Below, piece by piece: positions 54,464 to 62,273 of a stretch of DNA of 64,000 nucleotides. Origin of the DNA: an uncultured Aquimarina sp. (GTDB taxonomy: Bacteria > Bacteroidota > Bacteroidia > Flavobacteriales > Flavobacteriaceae). Position numbers and translations under genes: made by a program. The stretch spans positions 1-64,000 of the forward strand of contig CANMLL010000016.1 of assembly GCA_947498775.1 (NCBI GenBank). Direction: 5' to 3'. Position 1 is the stretch's first letter, and each line of letters opens with the position of its first letter. The notes under the pieces were generated by a model, which ran no database searches, was not told the DNA's origin, and worked only from the letters and a program-made list of their open reading frames with translations.

Positions 54464-55735
54464 TTAGGCTTTATCTTTTTTTCCATAATCAGTAGGATAT
54501 TTAATGAACCAGGTTAGTAGAATTCCGGGTATTGCCGAAAGGGCTACCCAAAAAAAGAAGCCTGTATATCCCAGGAATTCTTGTATGATCCCACTTAGCA
54601 TACCGGGCAACATCATTCCCAATGCCATAAAACCCGTTGCAATGGCATAATGAGAAGTTTTTGAAACACCTTCGGCTACATAAATCAAAAACATTAAATA
54701 GGCGGCAAATCCAAATCCATATCCAAATTGTTCTATAATCACTACCGATGTAGCAAAGACTACCGAAGATGGTTGCCAAAATGCCAATAATGCATATAAA
54801 AGGTTAGGAAGGTTGAGCGCTAGGATCATAGGGAGCATCCACTTTTTTAATCCATGCATCGAAATAACAATACCTCCTAAAATTCCACCAATAGTAAGTG
54901 CAATAATACCAAATGTACCATAAATAGTTCCTACTTCTGCTGTGGATAATGCTAATCCGCCGGTTTCTGTGCTATCCAATAAAAAGGGAGAAGCCATTTT
55001 TACCAGTTGTGATTCTCCCAAACGATATACCAAGATAAAAGCCAACGAGATCCAGATGTATTTCTTTTGAAAAAAAGTTATAAATACATCAATAAAACTG
55101 ATTTTTTCTTTTTTGATCGTATTTATATCACTTTCTACTTTTGGTGTAGCGAATAAATTAGCCAGGGTAAGTGCAATCATTAAGACGGCTATAATGATCA
55201 TGGTAAACGACCATGCTTTTTGATTATCACCGTAATGACTTTCCAGAAAGCCAGCTACTACGACAAGTAAACCCTGCCCGGTGACCATGGCCAATCGATA
55301 AAACGTACTACGTACTCCTAAGAAAAAGGATTGTTTTTTTTCTGAAAGCGCTATAAGGTAGTATCCATCTGATGCAATGTCGTTTGTTGCTGAGGCAAAT
55401 GCAGCTATCCAAAAACAAGCAATACTTAGGATAAAGAAATTATTGGTGGGTAGCATTAGTCCAACACCCAAAAAAGCAATGGCTACGAGCAATTGCATTC
55501 CTAGAAACCACTTACGCTTGGTGCTTTTAAGATCTACTATGGGGCTCCATAATGGTTTTATTACCCAAGGTAGATATAACCAACTTGTATAAATGCCAAT
55601 ATCGGCATTACTAATTCCCAATTTTTTATACATGATAACTGAAAGAGATATAATAATCACATAAGGTAATCCTTCGGTAAAATACAATGAGGGTACCCAC
55701 GCCCAGGGTCTTTTGTCTATCTGTTGTTCTGTCAT
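54464..55735 (-). CDS. ampG: AmpG-like muropeptide permease (MFS)
   Basis: This 423-residue inner-membrane transporter has about 12 helices. It starts with RPWAWVPSLYFTEGLPYVII and includes GISNADIGIYTSWLYLPWVIKPLWSP, characteristic of AmpG/PAT transporters. AmpG imports GlcNAc-anhydroMurNAc peptides by proton symport. The position directly before nagZ and anmK supports the substrate. The start overlaps the GNAT stop by 4 bp. Confidence 0.92.
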   Translation of the reverse strand: MTEQQIDKRPWAWVPSLYFTEGLPYVIIISLSVIMYKKLGISNADIGIYTSWLYLPWVIKPLWSPIVDLKSTKRKWFLGMQLLVAIAFLGVGLMLPTNNFFILSIACFWIAAFASATNDIASDGYYLIALSEKKQSFFLGVRSTFYRLAMVTGQGLLVVVAGFLESHYGDNQKAWSFTMIIIAVLMIALTLANLFATPKVESDINTIKKEKISFIDVFITFFQKKYIWISLAFILVYRLGESQLVKMASPFLLDSTETGGLALSTAEVGTIYGTFGIIALTIGGILGGIVISMHGLKKWMLPMILALNLPNLLYALLAFWQPSSVVFATSVVIIEQFGYGFGFAAYLMFLIYVAEGVSKTSHYAIATGFMALGMMLPGMLSGIIQEFLGYTGFFFWVALSAIPGILLTWFIKYPTDYGKKDKA

Positions 55736-56226
55736 GAATTGTTTTTTAGCATGTGTTGATAGATACTGATTTCTGATCCATCGATTACTGTCGCATTAAC
55801 GGTCTTTTGATAATATTCAACGGGGCCTACACCTCCTATGATGGCATATCCATATCCTAGTTCTTTCAATGCGAGAAGGGCTTTGATTAACAATACTTTT
55901 CCGATGCTTTTGCCTCTTTCTTTTTCTATAATTCCGGTTGGGCCAAAGAAATTTTTGGCAGTACATTCATAGCAGGAGAACCCTATTATTTCTTGTCCTC
56001 TCTGTGCTATGAAGCAACTTATTGGAATTCTGGAAAATGCTACGTCGACCTCATCTGCCCAATAACCACTAAAATGTTTGCCAACCCATTGCATAATTAC
56101 AGATTTTTCTGGAGCAATAGGTCTTCTAAAGATCACCTGTTCTTTTTCTGTTAATATTTTTTCCGTTTTGGTGATGTCGGGAAGTGAAACCAACCTTACT
56201 AACATATCATTCATCGGCTTTGGCAT
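55732..56226 (-). CDS. GNAT-family acetyltransferase
   Basis: This protein of about 164 residues overlaps the upstream glycosidase gene by 20 bp if read from 56226; a start at 56205 would remove the overlap. It has the acetyl-CoA binding signature near GIIEKERGKSIGKVLLIKAL and the late YAIIGGVGPVEYYQK. The substrate is unknown; acetylation of amino sugars or peptides from murein is possible (inference from context). Confidence 0.8.
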   Translation of the reverse strand: MPKPMNDMLVRLVSLPDITKTEKILTEKEQVIFRRPIAPEKSVIMQWVGKHFSGYWADEVDVAFSRIPISCFIAQRGQEIIGFSCYECTAKNFFGPTGIIEKERGKSIGKVLLIKALLALKELGYGYAIIGGVGPVEYYQKTVNATVIDGSEISIYQHMLKNNS

Positions 56227-57724
56227 TAGAGATTAGTATATTTTTAAATTTATAAGGTTTGCTTTCCCTTCTATAAACATCCAAATACGTAATTGTGATC
56301 GGTTTCTTGTTTTTTGTTATAGATATTGGGATTGTAATTACAATATGATTATTAATGATTTTGGGATGGAATATACTCATATTATTTTTTGAATGGTATA
56401 CTATTACAGAACGTAAGGTAGCTTCTATTTTATTTTTGAAGAAAAGTGTTATTGAATCTGTAGTGACTTTTTTAGAGAAAAGGTCGGGGGTAAGGTCAAT
56501 TTTTTCTTCTATAAGGTGGGTAGGAGGTAAAGATGGTTGTTGATAAATGTTTTTTGAAAAGTGCTCTGTAATATCATTGTGTTTATTAAGTAGTGATTTG
56601 GCACTGAAAAATATATTTCCAGAGATATTATCGGCTTTTCTTGCCAGTTTTACCTGTTTAGACAGCTGTTTTTTCTTATTCCAGGCTTTATCAGAGTTAT
56701 TTCTCACTTTATAAGCTCCATTACCAATATAGATAGTAGTGTTGTTATTGTTTTTATTCCACCAATATACCAGCTTTCGATGTGAAGCTTTTGGATGATT
56801 GAGACTCCAGTAAAGCTGGGGAGCCAAATAATCGATCCACCCATTCTGCATCCAGGTTATGGGATCGGCATACAAATCATCATAGGTGGTTTGTCCAGCT
56901 TCGGTATCCGAACCTGATGGATCTACAGATTTGTTACGCCATACCCCAAAAGGACTAATACCAAATTGTACCCAAGGTTTTTGAGCTTTTATATTTATAT
57001 GGATATCTTGAATTAAGGTATTTACATTTTCTCTTCGCCAATCTTCAATTGATTGCTCTGGCCCGGCATACTGCTGATAGGACCCTTGGTCGTCAAAAAC
57101 TTCATCTTTGATCTTATATGGGTAAAAATAATCATCAAAATGAATAGCATCTACATCATAATTCTCAACAATTTCATGGATTACAGAAACTAGACGTTGT
57201 TGTACTTCTGGTAATCCTGGATTGTAATAGTATTTCTTTCCATATTTGATCATCCATTCGGGATGTTGATGATAGTCGTGTTTTTGATCAAGAATACTGG
57301 TGTCTAAATCAAAAGTAGCGCGATAGGGGTTAAGCCATGCGTGAAATTCGAATCCTCGTTGATGCGATTCATTAATCATCCAGGACAATGGATCGTAATA
57401 GGGGCGAGGAGGGGCGCCTTCTTTTCCAGTTAAAAAACGAGACCAGGGCGCTAATTTTGAAGGGTATAAAGCATCACCAGCCGTACGGATTTGAACAATG
57501 ACAGCGTTGAAATGTAATTTTTTATAGAATTCTAAAATCTCAACAAAGTCCTCTTGTTGCTTTTTTACAGCATCGCTTCCGCTTTTTGGCCAATCGATAT
57601 TAACTACAGAGGCAATCCATACTCCGCGAAATTCTCTATTATAAGAAGATTTGTTTTTGATCAAACTTCCACATGAAGAAAATAATAATACCAGGAAAAC
57701 AAAGTGTATTTTATAGTTCTTCAT
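56207..57724 (-). CDS. GHL10 (DigH/YddW-like) glycosidase lipoprotein
   Basis: This 505-residue lipoprotein has a lipobox (LFSSC, about Cys18). The GHL10 domain covers about residues 30-350, with REFRGVWIASVVNIDWP, FNAVIVQIRTAGDALYPS, FEFHAWLNPYRATF and DAIHFDDYFYPY. E. coli DigH (formerly YddW) of this family cuts denuded peptidoglycan glycan strands, which fits the genes around it. Surface or periplasmic murein glycan cleavage is therefore likely. It follows susD after a hairpin. Confidence 0.88.
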   Translation of the reverse strand: MKNYKIHFVFLVLLFSSCGSLIKNKSSYNREFRGVWIASVVNIDWPKSGSDAVKKQQEDFVEILEFYKKLHFNAVIVQIRTAGDALYPSKLAPWSRFLTGKEGAPPRPYYDPLSWMINESHQRGFEFHAWLNPYRATFDLDTSILDQKHDYHQHPEWMIKYGKKYYYNPGLPEVQQRLVSVIHEIVENYDVDAIHFDDYFYPYKIKDEVFDDQGSYQQYAGPEQSIEDWRRENVNTLIQDIHINIKAQKPWVQFGISPFGVWRNKSVDPSGSDTEAGQTTYDDLYADPITWMQNGWIDYLAPQLYWSLNHPKASHRKLVYWWNKNNNNTTIYIGNGAYKVRNNSDKAWNKKKQLSKQVKLARKADNISGNIFFSAKSLLNKHNDITEHFSKNIYQQPSLPPTHLIEEKIDLTPDLFSKKVTTDSITLFFKNKIEATLRSVIVYHSKNNMSIFHPKIINNHIVITIPISITKNKKPITITYLDVYRRESKPYKFKNILISNAKADE

Positions 57725-57732
57725 ATGTTATC

Positions 57733-57776
57733 TGAAAAAGGCTTACCTAATATCTTTAAATATAAGTAAGCCTTTT
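57733..57776 (-). terminator. Hairpin between susD-like and glycosidase genes
   Basis: AAAAGGCTTAC (57736-57746) and its perfect complement (57766-57776) form an 11-bp stem with a 19-nt loop. On the minus strand it is followed by a short T-run. It may be a partial terminator that lowers expression of the downstream recycling genes relative to the SusCD pair. Confidence 0.65.
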
Positions 57777-57802
57777 ATTTTATTTACTAGAATTATACAT
57801 AT

Positions 57803-59119
57803 TTATATTATCGGATCATCCGGAGTATTAGAATTATTATCTCTTTCTGTATCTGGATAAGGGTAGTAATTACGGTTTCTCTCTGGATTTGGATCATTTG
57901 GTCCGGGTCTGCCAAATCTTCTACTATCTTCTAACGACATTCCAGACATGAAGAGTTCGATTCTTCTGTTTCTATAAATCTCTTCTAAAACATTCTGCTG
58001 TTGGTTAAGACCGGAATAGGCTGGCAGATTGGCTCCTAGATCATAGACATCTTGTGATGCCGTTTTGGTTAGGACTTCATTTAAGGCATCTATTGCTTGT
58101 GGAAGTTGATCAAGCCTTGCATAGGCTTCTGCCTTAATTAGAAGTACTTCACCTGGTAGATATGTTGGTATTTGGTCTAGGTTATCTTCAAAGAATCCTA
58201 CTGCAAAATATGCATCATCTCCGGTAGAAGGATCTTGCGCTAATGTTACATAGAAATCTATTCTCCCATCATTATCATCGGGAAGCAAGTTATCTGGTAA
58301 TCCAAATGCAATATCTTTTGCCTCTACTACATTATTGGTGCCATACACATCTGCGATTGGATTTGGAATAGCAGCATCATACTCCCATGTAGATATTACA
58401 TTTAGATCAACATTATCCGAAGCTGTAATGGCGCTACTGTAGTTTCCATTCATTAGATGATATCTTGCCAATAATGCCTGTACTGAATTCTCCAGATCTA
58501 CAGAATCAAAAATGGTAGAAGTCACTGCAGTAGATAAACCGTTTTCAATAATGCTTTGTGCCATTTCCAAATCTTCTATTGAGGCTGTAAGCACTTCGGT
58601 TTTGGTTTTGAATGCTGCATTTCGTTCAATAGATATTGGGATTTGTTCGAAGAATTGAATTAGTGTACCATGAGCCAAAGCTCTGTAATAGTATCCGTAG
58701 GCTTTTAGAGTATTAGCGACTTGGGTATCTGTAGTGGCTTCATCTGCAGCGTTTATTACCGTGGTAGCCTCTTTTCTAACGAGCATCAGTTGTCCCCATA
58801 AATTACGTAAGATGCCATTGTTTATAGTAAGTCCGGTACCTCCATTAGTTAATTGAGCTTCGGCTTCGTTACCAGGATTGATTAGCCTAAGTTCTCCGGT
58901 TGTTAAGCCCGAAGCGGTTACTGTTGTGTATTTTGCTCCGGCACGATCGGTACTATATCGTTTTTGAATTCCATTAATAAGCGAGGCAAGATTATCTACG
59001 CTGCCTTCTACCTCAGGGTCAGATATATTTATAGGATCTATAAATTCTTTATCGCAGGATGAAAGTATAAACACAATTAGTAGCACTGAATATATATTAA
59101 ATAATTTCATAACATTCAT
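57803..59119 (-). CDS. SusD/RagB-family nutrient-binding lipoprotein
   Basis: This 438-residue surface lipoprotein (lipobox LSSC; an ATG at 59110 is an alternative start) has a helical TPR-like scaffold and the typical C-terminal segment NVLEEIYRNRRIELFMSG. It lids the SusC-type channel and captures glycans. At 438 residues it is shorter than many SusD proteins (about 500-600). It lies 3 bp after the susC gene. From context its ligand is likely a murein-derived saccharide (inference). Confidence 0.9.
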   Translation of the reverse strand: MNVMKLFNIYSVLLIVFILSSCDKEFIDPINISDPEVEGSVDNLASLINGIQKRYSTDRAGAKYTTVTASGLTTGELRLINPGNEAEAQLTNGGTGLTINNGILRNLWGQLMLVRKEATTVINAADEATTDTQVANTLKAYGYYYRALAHGTLIQFFEQIPISIERNAAFKTKTEVLTASIEDLEMAQSIIENGLSTAVTSTIFDSVDLENSVQALLARYHLMNGNYSSAITASDNVDLNVISTWEYDAAIPNPIADVYGTNNVVEAKDIAFGLPDNLLPDDNDGRIDFYVTLAQDPSTGDDAYFAVGFFEDNLDQIPTYLPGEVLLIKAEAYARLDQLPQAIDALNEVLTKTASQDVYDLGANLPAYSGLNQQQNVLEEIYRNRRIELFMSGMSLEDSRRFGRPGPNDPNPERNRNYYPYPDTERDNNSNTPDDPII

Positions 59120-59122
59120 TTT

Positions 59123-62100
59123 TTAAAGGTTAGCACTTACAGAAACAATAAAAGTCCTTGGAATAGGAACACTACCAAAGTTTACAGCTCTTAAGAGGTT
59201 AGATTGTCCTCCTGCATTGGTTTCGGGATCATAACTAAAGAAGTTATCAAAAGAAATCAGATTTCTTCCTTTAAAAGCAATGGTCATATCCTTAATGCCC
59301 TTAATTAGTTCAGGAAAAGAATAACTGATAGAGACTTCACGCAGTTTTACAAAAGACCCATCTTCCATTCTAAACTCTTGTATGGGATATATGGATGAGA
59401 TGTATCCTCTTGGTAATTCTCCACTTAATTCTTGCTCTGCCAGTCGACCAACACCAACTCCTTGTCGGGTTCTTTTATCTGCGTCAAAAACATCAAAACC
59501 TTGTACTGCTTCCCAAAGCATAGAAAAAGAAAAGTTTTTATAGCTAAAATCTGTACCCACTCCAAGAATAAAATCAGGATTAGGATCGCCAATCACTCGC
59601 CTTAAGTTGCTTCCCGTGGGTTGTCCATTGGCATCCCTTTGTACTTCACCTGTGGTTGGATCTCCTCTCTCAGGTTGAGGTAATCCATCTGCTGTCAAAA
59701 GCAAGCTTCCGTTAGTATTGCGAGCAAAGTAAGTACCATAGAATACTCCTAGCGGTTCTCCTTCTCTTACCTGAGGAGGGGCGCCAGATACTGTAGCAAC
59801 GGATATGGGACCACCTATAGTTCTGGTCACTTCATTTTGATTCCGGCTAAAATTGGCATTCAGGTTCCATTGCATTTTATCATTTTTTATCGGAGTAATG
59901 CGCAGATAGGCTTCTAAACCATTATTTTTCATGGTACCAACATTTTCAAATCTTGTAGATCCCCCTTCAGACGGAGCTATCGTCCTTTGAACAATGAGGT
60001 CAGAAATTTCCTGGTTGTAATACGTGAAAAGAACTGAAATTCGGTTATTGAGAAAACTGAGGTCTGTTCCTATTTCAAATTCTTTAAGACGTTCTACTTC
60101 CAAACCTTCATTTCCCAGAGAACTAGATTGATTTAATGGGTCTGATCCCAAAAATTCACTAGGTTGATATCTGCCAAATCGTGAATACGGACCAACTGCA
60201 GTTAAATTACCTGCCTCACCAAATGAAGAACGAAAACGTGCCGAGTTGATCACGTTACTTATTCCAGAATCTTTCCAGAAATTTTCATTAGAGAGTACAT
60301 AAGATCCAGATATTTTAGGGTAAAAATTAGTCCTTTTATCCGGATCAAAGTTGGTAGCACCATCTATACGTCCCGCTAATGTGAGAAAATACCTGTCGTT
60401 AAAGGATAAGGTTTCTTGTATAAAACCACCAAAAATTTCTATTTCGTCATCACTTAATTGTGTCTGAAGCGGTATTGTTGGAATTCCGTTTTCATCAAGA
60501 CCTCTACCTTGGGTTCCTGTATATTCTAATTTACTGGATTGAAAATTATAACCAATAATGGTTTGAGAATTGATCGTTTCAGACAAATCAAAATCTAAAG
60601 TAGCATTGATATCATAATTCCAATTAAATATCTCTGCTTCTGCATTTCCAAGATATCCATTGTCAAAATAGGCTGAATTTACTGGTGAATATGGATACAA
60701 AGGAATAGAAATATTTCCTTCTTGTTTATAAGTATCAACACCCAGAATCTGATCTATGGTAAGAAATTTAAAAGGTTTTAAAGATACTTTCAAGTTGGGT
60801 ACAAATCGATTTACTTCTTGAGTAATATCAAATTCTTCTATAATGGTCAATGGATTAACTCGGGTAGGTTCTACACTTTGTAAGTTTCCATTTTCATCTC
60901 TTCGGGTGGCATCGTAAATATTATTGGTAATGTTTACAGCATTTATAGGACTCCAAAACACGTTTCCATCTGGTTTCTCATCAGATTGACTGTTTACATA
61001 ATAAAAGCCCAGGTCATAGGATAACCAATCTGTAACCTTATGATTGAGTGATAACCTTGCAGATAATCTTTCGTACTTTGTATTTTTAATGATCCCTTCG
61101 TTTGAGGTATATCCTATAGACCCTGCATAACTTAGTTTTTCATTACCATCTCGGTAAGAAATATAATGATCACTACCTATTCCGGTTCTAAAAATTTGAT
61201 CCTGATAGTCATATCGTTGTACTTCTACCTTGTTTGTCAATAAATTTGCAAAGGGAGTCGTGTTTCCATCTGCATCTCTACCAAATATTGGCCATAATCG
61301 AACGTCTTCTCCTCCAAATTGTTCTCCACGCAGGTTGGTATCTACTTTTTTTCTAAGGTCATTGATATTTGTAGATGTTTTGATAAATATTTCGGGACCA
61401 TCACCAAAATTACGTCCACGTTTAGTAGTGATAATCACTACACCATTAGATGCTCGTGATCCATAAATCGCAGCAGCAGCAGATCCGTTAAGGATATTGA
61501 TATCTGCAATATCATTGGGATTGAAGTCTACCAAACGATTTTGTCCTGGGGCAGCATCGCCGGCACTCACATTGATATTAGTCACATTTGTAGTAAGGTT
61601 ACTAGCTATTACGCCATCGATAATGTATAGCGGATCAGAGGATCCACTAATAGTACTAGGACCTCGTAGCCTTATAGAGAAACCACCGGCCGGATCTCCT
61701 GAGTTTTGTGTGATCTGTGCTCCGGGAATCTTACCTTGTAATGCAGAAGTTACATCCACCGGATTTGATTTTACCAGATCATTGGCTTTGATAGAAGTAA
61801 CCGCATTTCCTAGTTTTTTCCTTTCCTGGACCACCGTAGAACCAGTAACAATTACTTCATCCAGGCTTAATAAATCTTCGGTAAGCTGAAAATCTTGTAC
61901 GATTTCAGTTTCTGTGCCTAAAGTGAATGTAATTTTTTTAGTAGTGTATCCCAATGAACTTGCAATTAACGTATATGTTCCTGGAGCTTTTGTGGCTGTG
62001 AACGTATATTTTCCATCAAAGTCAGATACGCTTCCAAATGAAGAGTCTTCTATATATACGGATACTCCTGGAACCAGTGTGTTCGTTGCTTGGTCAACAA

Positions 62101-62224
62101 CGGTTCCTGAGATCGTATAAAAATTGTTCTGGGCATTAACTGCCGAACATAGTGTCATAAATAGCAATAAACTTACTATTTCTCTTACGGGTATTATCCA
62201 TAATAAATTGCCCCTAATTTTCAT
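59123..62224 (-). CDS. SusC/RagA-family TonB-linked outer-membrane transporter
   Basis: This 1033-residue protein has a signal peptide (to about residue 31), then a carboxypeptidase-like domain (about 37-125, ISGTVVDQATNTLVPGVSVY) with the LDEVIVTGS linker. A plug (about 140-275) contains the SusC signature GSAAAAIYGSRASNGVVIITTKRG. The beta-barrel runs to the end, VSVSANL. It actively imports oligosaccharides with the SusD partner immediately downstream. Both follow the nagB-like gene by 49 bp. Confidence 0.93.
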   Translation of the reverse strand: MKIRGNLLWIIPVREIVSLLLFMTLCSAVNAQNNFYTISGTVVDQATNTLVPGVSVYIEDSSFGSVSDFDGKYTFTATKAPGTYTLIASSLGYTTKKITFTLGTETEIVQDFQLTEDLLSLDEVIVTGSTVVQERKKLGNAVTSIKANDLVKSNPVDVTSALQGKIPGAQITQNSGDPAGGFSIRLRGPSTISGSSDPLYIIDGVIASNLTTNVTNINVSAGDAAPGQNRLVDFNPNDIADINILNGSAAAAIYGSRASNGVVIITTKRGRNFGDGPEIFIKTSTNINDLRKKVDTNLRGEQFGGEDVRLWPIFGRDADGNTTPFANLLTNKVEVQRYDYQDQIFRTGIGSDHYISYRDGNEKLSYAGSIGYTSNEGIIKNTKYERLSARLSLNHKVTDWLSYDLGFYYVNSQSDEKPDGNVFWSPINAVNITNNIYDATRRDENGNLQSVEPTRVNPLTIIEEFDITQEVNRFVPNLKVSLKPFKFLTIDQILGVDTYKQEGNISIPLYPYSPVNSAYFDNGYLGNAEAEIFNWNYDINATLDFDLSETINSQTIIGYNFQSSKLEYTGTQGRGLDENGIPTIPLQTQLSDDEIEIFGGFIQETLSFNDRYFLTLAGRIDGATNFDPDKRTNFYPKISGSYVLSNENFWKDSGISNVINSARFRSSFGEAGNLTAVGPYSRFGRYQPSEFLGSDPLNQSSSLGNEGLEVERLKEFEIGTDLSFLNNRISVLFTYYNQEISDLIVQRTIAPSEGGSTRFENVGTMKNNGLEAYLRITPIKNDKMQWNLNANFSRNQNEVTRTIGGPISVATVSGAPPQVREGEPLGVFYGTYFARNTNGSLLLTADGLPQPERGDPTTGEVQRDANGQPTGSNLRRVIGDPNPDFILGVGTDFSYKNFSFSMLWEAVQGFDVFDADKRTRQGVGVGRLAEQELSGELPRGYISSIYPIQEFRMEDGSFVKLREVSISYSFPELIKGIKDMTIAFKGRNLISFDNFFSYDPETNAGGQSNLLRAVNFGSVPIPRTFIVSVSANL

Positions 62225-62273
62225 ATAATTGTATTTAGAATTAGCTCAAGTTTTTAGAACCCACAATGAGTTC

